Shown here piece after piece: positions 18,262-26,322 of a stretch of DNA of 64,000 bases (the first letter of the stretch is position 1; the number at the start of each line of letters is the position of its first letter). This DNA comes from Myxococcota bacterium. Its GTDB lineage: Bacteria > Myxococcota_A > Bradymonadia > UBA7976 > UBA1532. Position numbers and translations under genes: made by a program. The notes under the pieces were generated by a model. The model was not told where the DNA came from, made no database searches, and worked only from the letters and a program-made list of their open reading frames with translations. The DNA lies in NCBI GenBank assembly GCA_963169045.1, contig CAUJDF010000002.1:140901-204900 (forward strand), read 5' to 3'.

Positions 18262-21200
18262 ATGTTGCACGCTCGCCGTCCGCGTGTCGCGCTGCTGTTC
18301 GCCCTCGCCCTCGCCGCCTGTGACGACGGTGCTGCCGGCGGGGACGAGCCGCCGCCGGACGCCGCGCCCGACGCCCTGATCGACGGCGCGCCGCCGGCCG
18401 AAGACGCCGCCGCCGATCCGGACGCCGCCGCGGACCCGGACGCCGGCGATGGCGCGGTCGACCCGGACGCGGCGCCCGATCCGGACGCCGCCCCGCCCGC
18501 CGTCGAGACGTGCCAGCAGGCCTGCGATCGTTTCGCCGCATGCGAGCGCCTGACCGAGGTCTTCGGCGACGAGGAGGGGTGCCTCGAGGACTGCGGCCGC
18601 GCCGACGCCGCCGGCGCGGCCGCGCAGTTCTTCCAGTGCGTGTCCGCCGAGGCGTGCAACACCCTGCGCCTCTGTCGCCTCCCCGCCCCGCCGCCGCCGA
18701 CGTGCGAGGCCGTGTGCGCCGCCGCCGACGCGTGCGGCGCGACGCTGGCCTTCGACTGCGGCGCCACCTGCGCGGACGACCCGGATGCGCTCGTCGCTTG
18801 CGCCGCGCACGTGGACCCGGACGTCTGCGCCGTCGTCGACTTCTCGTCGTGCGTCGGCGAGGCGCTCTTCCCCGGCTGCACGCGCCGCTGCGAGGTCGCC
18901 ACCGCCTGCACCGTCGAGGTGCCCGAAGACTGCGTGAACGCCTGCGTCGCCGAGGGCTTCGACGCCGACCCCCTCCGCCGCCTCCGCCAGGGGCAGCGCA
19001 ACGCCTGCGTGAACCTGCACGCCGCCGACTGCCGGCGCGTCAATACGTGCCTGCACCCGGAGGAGGCGCCGCCCCCGCCCGCCGCCGACCGCGAGACGTT
19101 CTGCCGCCTGTGGGCCGCCTGCCCGCTCGGCGCGGAGCTCCCGTGCGACGCGATCTGGCCGAGCATCAGCCCGCCCGAGGCGCCCGAGGCGGTCACGCAG
19201 TGCGTCGTGGCCCGGCTCGCGGACGGTTGCCCGGGGGACCCGTTCCAGGCCCTCGAGGCGTGCTGGAACGGCGGCCCCGTCGTGAGCGGGCCCGGGTGCG
19301 TCGAGCTCTGCGAGGCGCTGGACGTCTGCGACGACGGCGGCGACCGCCAGGCGTGCAACGCCACGTGCGCCGAGGCGCTCGGCCGGGGCGGTGACGCCGC
19401 CGCGCGCCAGCGACTGTTCTTCCCGTGCGGCGCCGCGGAGACGTGCGACGACCTGGCCGCGTGCACGGCGTCGCGCGACCCCGACGGGGCCTGCGCCGGG
19501 CACTGCGCGGCCCTTCGGGCGTGCGGGCTCGCGGGCGACGAATGCGATGCCGACTGCGACGCCGGGTTCGTCCGCGACCGCCAGGCGGCGTGGCGCGAGT
19601 GTGTCCGCGCCGCCGGCGAGGCGTGCGACGCCGTCGCCGCCTGCGCGCCCGCGCCGCCGATCCCTTGCGATCTGCAGTGCGCCCGGCTCGCCGACTGCGG
19701 ACGCCCCGTCGAGCACTGCGTCGGGACCTGCGACGACGCCCACTTCGCCGATCCCGAGCTGGCCGCGCGCCGCTTCGCCTGCATCCTCAGCGCGCCGGTC
19801 TGCGACGCCCGCGCCGGCGGCCACACCGTCGGCGAATGCGAGCGGGACGCCGCCGCCGGCGGCGCAGCCTGCGAGGGCTACTGCCGCGCCGTGAGCGACA
19901 CCTGCGATCCGGGCGCGCCGCGCGTCCTCGCCGACTGCCTCGTGACCTGCGGGCGTGGCTTCACCGGCGACGAGGCCGTGCGCTTCCTCGCCGCGCGCGA
20001 CTGCCTCGGCCACGTCGATCCCGCAGACGGGTGCGACGCGCTGACGGCGTGCGTCGCCCAGGCGCCGGCGCCCGACTGCGCGGCGTGGTGCGGCGGTCTC
20101 GTGGCCTGCGGCCTCGAGGACGAGGCCTGCGCAGCGCGCTGCGCCGCCGATCCCCTCGCGGCCACCCGGGCGCGCCCCCAGGCCGACTGCGTCCGCCGCG
20201 CCGCCGGCGACTGCGCCGACGTGGAGGCCTGCGTGAGCGTCGCCGTCGAGCCCCCGCCGCCGCCGGACCGCGCCACGTTCTGCGCCGTGTACGACCGCTG
20301 CCCCTTCGACGGACGGCCGTTCCCCTGCGACCTCGCCTACGACTTCCTCGAGCAGCAGGGCGGACTCGCCACCGTCCGCTGCGCCCTCGAGGCCCTCCAC
20401 GAGGGGTGCCCCCCGGAGCCGTTCGAGATCCTCGAGCGCTGCCTCGGCGCCGATCCGGTCGGCCCGGAAGTCGTCGCCTGCAGCGCGCTGTGCGAGGCGC
20501 AGGCGGTGTGCGACGCGCTCGGCGATGTGACGCCGTACCAGTGCCAGTTCGAGTGCGCGGAGGCCTTCCGGGGCGACCGGGACGCGGCAGCGCGCCTCGC
20601 CCCCCGCCTCGCCTGCGCCGACGCCCGCGCCTGCGGCGCCCTCGCGGGCTGCCTCGAGCGCAGCGCGCCCGCCGCCCTGTGCGCCGCCCACTGCGACGCG
20701 CTCGCCGCCTGTGGCGCTGCCCCCGAAGACTGCGCCGCGGCCTGCGATGCCGGCTTCTCACGGGAGCGCCAGCGCGCCTCCCGGGTCTGCGTCGCCGCCG
20801 CCGAGGGCTGCGATGCCATCGCCGCCTGCGCGCCGGCGCCCGGCGTGCCCTGCGACCTGTATTGCGCTCGGCGTGATGCCTGCGGCCTCGGCGCTCCCGG
20901 GTGCGAAAACGCGTGTGACGACGAGCACTTCCGGGATCCGCTCGCCGCGGGCGCGCGCGTCGCCTGCGCCCTGACGGCGCCGGAATGCCACCAGGGCGAA
21001 CACACCGTCCAGGCCTGCGTCGCCACGGCGGATCCCACCGCGCTCCCCGGCGCCGAGTGCCTGTCATGGTGCAACGCCGTCACCACCTGCGACGAGGGCG
21101 CCGGGCGCGACCTCGCCGCCTGCGTGACCGACTGCGCCGCCGGCTTCGCGGGCGACGAGGCGATCGCGTTCCACGCCGCGCGCGCCTGCCTGGCGCGCCT

Positions 21201-22032
21201 CGACGCCGACGCTGCATGCGACGCGCGGCTGGCCTGCGTGCCCGAAGCGCCCGTCGTCGACTGCGAGGCGCACGACGCCCGCCTGCTGGCCTGCGGCCTC
21301 CCCGCCGCCGACGCCTGCCCCGACGCCGCCGTCGCGGGCTGCGCCCTCGAGGCCGCTCGACTCGGCCGCGGCTGTGCCGCCGTCGCAGCCTGCGTCGGCT
21401 TCGAGGCCCCGGCGATCGCGCCGGCCTGCGCCGCGCTGTGCGAGCGGCGCGCCGGGTGCGACGACGCCACCGACGCGTTCGCGTGCGCCCTCGGGTGCGC
21501 CGACGCCGGGCCCGAGATCGCCGTCCGCGCCGCCTGCGCCGAGGTGACCGCCTGCGGCGATCTCGGCGCGTGCCTGCGCCTCGACGCCGAGCCCGACGCC
21601 GCCTGCGCCGCGCCGTGCGGCGACGCGGTCGCCTGCGGCGCCTTCGCCGACGAGGCCGCGTGCGGCGCCGTGTGCAACGGACGCCTCCGCAGCCCCGCGG
21701 CGCCCGCCGACTACGGTCCGGGCCTCGCGCCCTGCGTCCGCGACGCCGGCTGCGACCCCGCCGCGACCGCCGGCTGCTTCGCCTTCCCCGTGGCGAGCTG
21801 CGACGCCGCGTGCGGCTTCCTCTCCGCGTGCGGCGCGTTCCCGCCCGGCGACCCGGAGTGCGTCCTCGGCTGTCGTCAGGCCCAGATGGAGGACCCCGAG
21901 CGGACGCAGCACCAGATCGACTGCCTCGTCCGCCACCTCGGCGACGGACGTTGCGACCTCGATGCGGCGCAGCGCTGCGCCGACGAGGCCGTGCCGCCGC
22001 CCGACCGCCCCGACGAGCCGCCGCCGCGCTGA
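18262..22032 (+). CDS. Giant Cys-repeat surface lipoprotein
   Basis: A 1256-residue lipoprotein. The signal MLHARRPRVALLFALALAAC ends in a lipobox; an Asp/Ala/Pro linker follows (to about residue 78). The rest is about 18 consecutive Cys modules of 50-70 residues. The common pattern is C-x3-C-x5/6-C ... C-x3-C ... C ... C-x5-C, giving 6-8 Cys each and about 139 in all (11%). Modules 4-9 and 10-15 form a tandem duplication of a six-module block. The spacing suggests a rigid disulfide-linked rod on the outer surface. No catalytic motif is visible and no function is claimed. ATG 18262 follows an AAGGA-like site; a GATACA -10-like element lies at 18225-18230. The longer frame from 17362 is antisense to the LVIVD gene. 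Confidence 0.82.
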   Translation: MLHARRPRVALLFALALAACDDGAAGGDEPPPDAAPDALIDGAPPAEDAAADPDAAADPDAGDGAVDPDAAPDPDAAPPAVETCQQACDRFAACERLTEVFGDEEGCLEDCGRADAAGAAAQFFQCVSAEACNTLRLCRLPAPPPPTCEAVCAAADACGATLAFDCGATCADDPDALVACAAHVDPDVCAVVDFSSCVGEALFPGCTRRCEVATACTVEVPEDCVNACVAEGFDADPLRRLRQGQRNACVNLHAADCRRVNTCLHPEEAPPPPAADRETFCRLWAACPLGAELPCDAIWPSISPPEAPEAVTQCVVARLADGCPGDPFQALEACWNGGPVVSGPGCVELCEALDVCDDGGDRQACNATCAEALGRGGDAAARQRLFFPCGAAETCDDLAACTASRDPDGACAGHCAALRACGLAGDECDADCDAGFVRDRQAAWRECVRAAGEACDAVAACAPAPPIPCDLQCARLADCGRPVEHCVGTCDDAHFADPELAARRFACILSAPVCDARAGGHTVGECERDAAAGGAACEGYCRAVSDTCDPGAPRVLADCLVTCGRGFTGDEAVRFLAARDCLGHVDPADGCDALTACVAQAPAPDCAAWCGGLVACGLEDEACAARCAADPLAATRARPQADCVRRAAGDCADVEACVSVAVEPPPPPDRATFCAVYDRCPFDGRPFPCDLAYDFLEQQGGLATVRCALEALHEGCPPEPFEILERCLGADPVGPEVVACSALCEAQAVCDALGDVTPYQCQFECAEAFRGDRDAAARLAPRLACADARACGALAGCLERSAPAALCAAHCDALAACGAAPEDCAAACDAGFSRERQRASRVCVAAAEGCDAIAACAPAPGVPCDLYCARRDACGLGAPGCENACDDEHFRDPLAAGARVACALTAPECHQGEHTVQACVATADPTALPGAECLSWCNAVTTCDEGAGRDLAACVTDCAAGFAGDEAIAFHAARACLARLDADAACDARLACVPEAPVVDCEAHDARLLACGLPAADACPDAAVAGCALEAARLGRGCAAVAACVGFEAPAIAPACAALCERRAGCDDATDAFACALGCADAGPEIAVRAACAEVTACGDLGACLRLDAEPDAACAAPCGDAVACGAFADEAACGAVCNGRLRSPAAPADYGPGLAPCVRDAGCDPAATAGCFAFPVASCDAACGFLSACGAFPPGDPECVLGCRQAQMEDPERTQHQIDCLVRHLGDGRCDLDAAQRCADEAVPPPDRPDEPPPR
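19087..21445 (+). repeat. Tandem block duplication inside the Cys-repeat lipoprotein gene (period 1179 bp)
   Basis: Block A starts at 19087 (DRETFCRLWAACP) and block B at 20266 (DRATFCAVYDRCP), exactly 1179 bp or 393 codons later. Corresponding modules match in order: VELCEALDVCDD with SALCEAQAVCDA, PCDLQCARLADCG with PCDLYCARRDACG, CDDAHFADPELAA with CDDEHFRDPLAAG. The first module of each block has six instead of eight Cys, supporting common descent. Divergence is high, so the duplication is old. Confidence 0.85.
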
Positions 22033-22057
22033 CATCCTGTCGAGGCGCTGGCGGTGC

Positions 22058-22063
22058 TATGCT
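22058..22063 (+). promoter_or_regulatory. Putative -10 element (TATGCT)
   Basis: TATGCT lies 6 nt before the ATG at 22070, as expected for a leaderless transcript. No Shine-Dalgarno sequence is present between them. Confidence 0.35.
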
Positions 22064-22069
22064 GCGCGG

Positions 22070-22777
22070 ATGGCTCGACTCTACCTCCGCCAACTCCTGT
22101 CCGGCCGCGACTTCGCCCTCGAAGACCCCGTCGCCGGTCAGATGCAGAACTTCGTCTACCTCGTCGGCGACCGCGACGCCGGCGAGTGCCTCGTCATCGA
22201 CCCCGCCTGGGACGTGCGCGACATCGTGCGCGTCGCCGAGGCCGATGGCCTCCGCATCGTCGGCGCGCTCGCCACCCACTACCACCCGGACCACGTCGGT
22301 GGGACGATGTTCGGCTTCACCGTCGAGGGCCTGCCCACCCTGATGCAGGTCAACCCCGTCCCCGTGCACGTCCACAAGCTCGAGGGCGAGGGCGTGCGCA
22401 AGGTGACCGGCCTCTCGCGCAGCGACCTGGTCGAGCATGACTCCGGCGACCGGGTGAAGGTGGGCGACATCGAGGTCGAGCTCCTGCACACCCCGGGACA
22501 CACCCCCGGCTCGTGCTGCTTCCGCCTCGACGGCGCCCTGCTCGCGGGCGACACGCTATTCCTGCAGGGCTGCGGCCGCGTCGACCTGCCGGGCGGCGAT
22601 CCGGACGAGATGTACCGCACGCTCACGCAGCGCCTGTCGACGCTGCCCGACGACATGGTGCTCCTGCCCGGCCACGCCTACGGCGGCGAGAGCGCCCCGA
22701 TGGGCCACGTCCGCCGGACCAACCCCTACCTCGGCGTCAAGGACCTCGCGACCTGGCGCCGCGCCATGGGACGCTGA
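22070..22777 (+). CDS. Glyoxalase-II-like metallo-beta-lactamase-fold hydrolase
   Basis: A 235-residue MBL-fold enzyme of the glyoxalase II/persulfide dioxygenase branch. Metal ligands are visible as THYHPDHVGG (His70 onward), HTPGHTPGSCCF, and LLAGDTLFLQGCGRVDLPGGD, with the last His in LLPGHAYGG. The QGCGRVDLPGGD stretch is typical of the group. It may act on thioesters or persulfides. A rhodanese and DUF302 gene follow within 500 bp on the same strand, which would fit sulfur or persulfide handling, but that is inference. ATG 22070 has no Shine-Dalgarno and a TATGCT 6 nt upstream. Confidence 0.88.
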   Translation: MARLYLRQLLSGRDFALEDPVAGQMQNFVYLVGDRDAGECLVIDPAWDVRDIVRVAEADGLRIVGALATHYHPDHVGGTMFGFTVEGLPTLMQVNPVPVHVHKLEGEGVRKVTGLSRSDLVEHDSGDRVKVGDIEVELLHTPGHTPGSCCFRLDGALLAGDTLFLQGCGRVDLPGGDPDEMYRTLTQRLSTLPDDMVLLPGHAYGGESAPMGHVRRTNPYLGVKDLATWRRAMGR

Positions 22778-22866
22778 CGGCCATCCCCGGGCCGCGCCGG
22801 GCCATCGAACCCTTCTCGCGGCGGCGCGGCTCCCAGCAGTCGGACGCATCAAGTGTGGAGCGGACC

Positions 22867-23268
22867 ATGGACGCGACCGAACTGAAGACGTCCCTCGCGC
22901 TCTCGTTCGACCAGGCGCTCGAGCGCGTGCCCGAGGCGCTGCAGGCCGAGGGGTTCGGCATACTGACGCGCATCGACGTGCGCGACACCTTCGAGCGGAA
23001 GCTGGGCGTCGCCTTCCGGCGCTACCAGATCCTGGGCGCCTGCAACCCGGCCCTCGCCCACGAGGCGCTCACCGCGGACCTCGATCTCGGCCTGCTCCTG
23101 CCGTGCAACGTCATCGTGTACGAGGCGGACGACGGCGGGGCGGTCGTCGCCGCGGTCGACCCCGTGCAGACCATCGCCGGCCGTGGGCACCCGGAGATCG
23201 CCGCGGTCGCCCACCGCGTGCGGGAGAAGCTGGCGCGGGCGCTCCGCCGGCTCGTGGACGCGCCGTGA
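22867..23268 (+). CDS. DUF302 domain protein
   Basis: A 133-residue cytoplasmic protein of the DUF302 family. Typical features are FDQALERVPEALQAEGFGILTRIDV, YQILGACNPALAHEALTADLDLGLLLPCNVIVYE and the C-terminal VDPVQTI. The biochemical role of DUF302 is unknown. The stop TGA overlaps the GTG of the rhodanese gene by 4 nt, so the two are translationally coupled. Confidence 0.9.
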   Translation: MDATELKTSLALSFDQALERVPEALQAEGFGILTRIDVRDTFERKLGVAFRRYQILGACNPALAHEALTADLDLGLLLPCNVIVYEADDGGAVVAAVDPVQTIAGRGHPEIAAVAHRVREKLARALRRLVDAP

Positions 23269-23600
23269 AGTTCCTGCTCTGGGTCGCGCTCGTCCTCGTC
23301 GTGAGCTACCTGCTCCTCGTCCGGCGCGGCGACGTCTCGGGCGCGGACGCCCGCCGCCTCGTCGAGAAGGGCGCGACGCTGCTCGACGTGCGGACGCCCG
23401 GCGAGTTCGCGGCGGGCCACCTCCCTGGCGCGGTCAACATCCCCGTCCAGTCGCTCTCGGCGCGCCTGGGCGAGGTGCCGAAGGACCGGCCCGTGATCGT
23501 CTACTGCCGCAGCGGCCAGCGGAGCAGCAGCGCCGCCCGCCAGCTCAAGCAGGCCGGCTTCGGCGCGGTGCACGATCTCGGCGCCATGAGCCGGTGGTGA
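23265..23600 (+). CDS. Membrane-anchored rhodanese-domain protein
   Basis: A 111-residue protein. One N-terminal membrane helix (about residues 2-19) is followed by a single rhodanese domain. The motif LLDVRTPGEFAAGHLPGAVNIP and the active-site loop VYCRSGQRSS with Cys81 are intact, so sulfurtransferase chemistry is possible. GTG 23265 overlaps the DUF302 stop. The membrane anchor suggests action at the periplasmic face. Confidence 0.9.
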   Translation: MKFLLWVALVLVVSYLLLVRRGDVSGADARRLVEKGATLLDVRTPGEFAAGHLPGAVNIPVQSLSARLGEVPKDRPVIVYCRSGQRSSSAARQLKQAGFGAVHDLGAMSRW

Positions 23601-23684
23601 CGGTCCTGTGGCGGCGCTCGGGCGCAGAGGCTTGACGCGAACGGCGGCCGCGGGCCGCACGTGCGTCGGGGCCGTGCCGCGGCG

Positions 23685-24074
23685 ATGAGGCGCCGATACC
23701 TGGCGATCGCCGCGGCGACTCTGCTCGCAGAGGTGGGCATCGCGCGCTTTTGCGCCGCCGGGACGTTCGTTCGCGGCAGCCTCGGCGACGTCCTCGCCGT
23801 CTTTTTCCTGTACTTCCTCGTGCGCGGCCTCTTCACGAAGGCCGGACCACGCCTCGCCGCCGCCGTGTCGATCGGCACGGGCGTCGCGCTCGAGCTCCTC
23901 CAGGGCGTCCACTTCGCGGACCGCCTCGGTCTGCCGCGCGGCAGCCTGCTGTCCATCGCCCTCGGCAACACGTTCAGCGTCGCCGACCTGGCGATGTATG
24001 CCGTCGGGGGGCTCGTCGCCTTGGCGCTCGATCGTTGCGCCCTCGGGCGACGGTCGGCCGCAGGCGCAGGGTGA
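23685..24074 (+). CDS. DUF2809-like small membrane protein
   Basis: A 129-residue protein with four predicted membrane helices. It has GSLGDVLAVFFLYFLVRGLF, GVALELLQGVHFADRLGLPR and GNTFSVADLAMYAVGG, which resemble DUF2809. Function is unknown. ATG 23685 is preferred; GTG 23661 would add eight residues. It stands alone between the rhodanese gene and the convergent tRNA. Confidence 0.75.
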   Translation: MRRRYLAIAAATLLAEVGIARFCAAGTFVRGSLGDVLAVFFLYFLVRGLFTKAGPRLAAAVSIGTGVALELLQGVHFADRLGLPRGSLLSIALGNTFSVADLAMYAVGGLVALALDRCALGRRSAAGAG

Positions 24075-24201
24075 CGGTCGGCGACCGTCTCCGGCAGGGA
24101 CGGCCGCGCGCCCGGGACACTCGGCGGCACGCCGCGACGGTGCCATGGCTTGGGACGAACGGAGGGCGAGGATGGTGGAGCGGCTGTCGGCGCCGGAAAC
24201 G

Positions 24202-24234
24202 AAAAAGGCCGTGGATCTCGCGACCCACGGCCTT
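24202..24234 (-). terminator. Rho-independent terminator of tRNA-Asn
   Basis: On the minus strand a 10-bp perfect stem (arms 24225-24234 and 24205-24214) with a 10-nt loop is followed by five T residues (24202-24206). It lies 14 bp downstream of the tRNA. Confidence 0.85.
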
Positions 24235-24247
24235 CGTCACCTCTGGG

Positions 24248-24320
24248 CTCCGGCAGCAGGACTCGAACCTGCGACCGAGCGGTTAACAGCCGCTTGCTCT
24301 ACCGACTGAGCTATGCCGGA
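24248..24320 (-). tRNA. tRNA-Asn (anticodon GTT)
   Basis: A 73-nt cloverleaf on the minus strand. The 7-bp acceptor stem is TCCGGCA/TGCCGGA with discriminator G at 24248. The D-arm has AGCTCAGTCGGTAGAGC, the anticodon loop reads CTGTTAA (GTT) and the T-arm has GGTTCGAGTCC. No CCA is encoded. A strong terminator follows. Confidence 0.96.
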
Positions 24321-24415
24321 CCAGTCGGGTGACGCGCGGGAAATTAGGGCAGGTCGGCGTGGGCGTCAAGTGGGCGGCGGCAATTTTCGAGCGGCCGGAC
24401 GGCCCGCGGCGGTGT

Positions 24416-24421
24416 TAGGAT
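24416..24421 (+). promoter_or_regulatory. Putative -10 element (TAGGAT)
   Basis: TAGGAT overlaps the ATG at 24420 and ends 7 nt before the ATG at 24429. A leaderless message would then begin at about 24428, which is one reason to prefer the second ATG as the start of the tail-tube-like gene. Confidence 0.35.
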
Positions 24422-24428
24422 GGCGCGC

Positions 24429-25478
24429 ATGTCCAGGCGGGAACCGCTTTCGAAGCATCGGTTCGGGGTCGAGATCGACGGCATCCTCGTCGGGCGGTTC
24501 CACGCCGTCGGGGGGATCTCGGCCGAAGGCGAGGTCCTCGAGTTCCAGGAGGGCGGGCGCAACGACGCGTTGCTGAAGCTGCCCGGCCAGGGGCGCCTCG
24601 GCGTCTTGCGGCTCCAGCGGGGCTCGTCCGGCGAACCGGCGCTCTGGCGCTGGGCCAACGAAGGCCCGGCCGCCCGCAAGTCGGTCGACGTCGTGGTGCT
24701 GAACGACGCCGGCGCCGAGGTCGGGCGCTACTCGATGCGCCGCGCGTGGCCCGTCAAGTGGCAGGCCGAGGACTTCGACGCGAGCAGCGCCGCCCGGTTC
24801 GTCGAGTCGCTCGAGATCGCCTATGAGGGCATCACCTACTCGAAGGGCGCGGCGACGTTCGACGGCGGCGGGAGCCTGCCTGGAGGCGGTCTGGCGGCCA
24901 TCGCCGGCCGGCTCGACCAGGCGCGGCAGGCGGCGCAAGCGGCGATCGCGGCGGCGAGGTCGGTCCAGCAGGCGCAGGCGCGCGCGGACGACGCCGTCGC
25001 CACCGCGAGCGGGCTCGCCGACCTCGCGAACGCGTCGCCGGCGACGGTCGCGGCCGGGGGGCTGGACGCGAGCTGGGCGGCCCGGCTGGGCGACCCGCCC
25101 GAGGTGGGGCCGCCGGCACCGCCTCAGCGGCCGGCCACGCCCCAGCGGCCGGCCCCGCCGCGACCGGACGCGGCGCTGCCACCGGCGTCGCCAGCGGCGA
25201 GCGCGACGATGACGGCCGGTGCAGGCGCGCGCGGCGCCACGTCCGGCGCCGGCGTACCGGCGCCCTTCCAGCCCACGGCCCAGGCGCCGGCGCAGCCACC
25301 GGCCCCGTTCCAGCCGCAGGCCGCCGCCGGCGCGCGCGGTTTCGCCCATGCGGGCACGGGGCCGCAGCCCGCCGCCGCCGGAGCGGCCCCCTGGTCCGAC
25401 GGCGCCGCCCCCGTCCAGTCCGGCGCAGGCTTCCAGCAACCGCCCATGCGGCGGGGCGGCTTCTCGGTCGGCGCCTGA
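24429..25478 (+). CDS. Phage/contractile-injection tail-tube (gp19-like) protein with long Ala/Pro-rich tail
   Basis: A 349-residue protein. Residues 1-140 match the T4 gp19-like tail-tube family: PLSKHRFGVEIDGILVGRFHAVGGISAEGE, LKLPGQGRLGVLRLQRG, WRWANE and the C-terminal FVESLEIAYEGI. Such proteins form the inner tube of contractile tails and related injection systems. Unusually, about 200 residues of Ala/Pro/Gln-rich low-complexity sequence follow; the usual family length is about 150. No sheath, baseplate, spike or ATPase gene is visible in the window, so it is an orphan. The start is ATG 24429 (alternative 24420). The CAP lipoprotein and an unknown protein lie downstream on the same strand. 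Confidence 0.78.
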   Translation: MSRREPLSKHRFGVEIDGILVGRFHAVGGISAEGEVLEFQEGGRNDALLKLPGQGRLGVLRLQRGSSGEPALWRWANEGPAARKSVDVVVLNDAGAEVGRYSMRRAWPVKWQAEDFDASSAARFVESLEIAYEGITYSKGAATFDGGGSLPGGGLAAIAGRLDQARQAAQAAIAAARSVQQAQARADDAVATASGLADLANASPATVAAGGLDASWAARLGDPPEVGPPAPPQRPATPQRPAPPRPDAALPPASPAASATMTAGAGARGATSGAGVPAPFQPTAQAPAQPPAPFQPQAAAGARGFAHAGTGPQPAAAGAAPWSDGAAPVQSGAGFQQPPMRRGGFSVGA

Positions 25479-25630
25479 AGACGCCGGCCGGAGCCCCGTC
25501 CAGCTCGCGCCGCCCGCCCCGCGACACGCCGCCACCTTGCTCCCGAGCATGAACGCGCCGCCTGTGTCGGCTACGATGCGCGACGACGCGGCCCCGGACG
25601 GGCCGCCGCCGACCTCGCGCGAGGTGAGCG

Positions 25631-26257
25631 ATGAAGAGGTATGCCGTGCTTGCGGTGCTGCTCCCCGCGTGCGGGATCGACGGCGGCGGAGGGCTCGACG
25701 GCGACGCCCTCGACGCGGCGCACGACGCCGGGGCACGCGACGCCTCCGTGCGCGTCGAGGACGCGGCCGCCCCGGACGCCGACCGCGAGGCGGATCCCAT
25801 CACCGAAGCCATCAACGCGCTCCGCGCCGAGCGTCGTCTCCCCCGGGTGCCGTGGTCGCCCGAGCTGACGCGCGTCGCCGAGTTGCACGTGCTGGATCTC
25901 GAAGCACACTTCGCGGCCTTTGGGCCCGAGTGTAACGGTCACAGCTGGTCCGACGACGGTCCGTGGAGCGGCTGCTGCTATACGGACGACCATGCCGAGG
26001 CGGAGTGCATGTGGCACAAACCCGCCGAGCTGTCCGCGTACCCCGACTTCGGCTTCGAGATCATGGTGCGCGGCGGCGGCGCCGCGCTCGACGCCCAGGA
26101 CGCGATGACCTTGTGGCTCGGCAGCCCGCCTCACCTCGCCGTGATCCTCAGCGAGCCGCCGTGGGACGACGAGCCCTGGCAGGCGCTCGGCGGGGCCCTG
26201 TCTCCGAACTTCGGCGCCGCCTGGTTCGGCAAGGTGCCCGATCCGTCCTCGCCGTGA
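25631..26257 (+). CDS. CAP/SCP-domain lipoprotein
   Basis: A 208-residue lipoprotein: MKRYAVLAVLLPACG gives the lipobox Cys14. After an Asp/Ala linker comes a CAP (SCP/PR1)-like domain: ITEAINALRAERRLPRVPWSPELTRVAELHVLDLEAH, a GHSWSDDG segment with a conserved-type His, and a LGSPPHLAVIL segment where CAP proteins have the second His. Four Cys (CNGHS, CCYTDD, CMW) could form disulfides. CAP proteins bind lipids or peptides or act as ligands; no specific role is clear. GAGGTGA lies 4 nt before ATG 25631. Confidence 0.78.
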   Translation: MKRYAVLAVLLPACGIDGGGGLDGDALDAAHDAGARDASVRVEDAAAPDADREADPITEAINALRAERRLPRVPWSPELTRVAELHVLDLEAHFAAFGPECNGHSWSDDGPWSGCCYTDDHAEAECMWHKPAELSAYPDFGFEIMVRGGGAALDAQDAMTLWLGSPPHLAVILSEPPWDDEPWQALGGALSPNFGAAWFGKVPDPSSP

Positions 26258-26322
26258 GACGGGCCGCGGCGCCGTCGAACGATGGTTGACCTCGGGCACC
26301 CACTTCGCGGACGCTGACGTCC

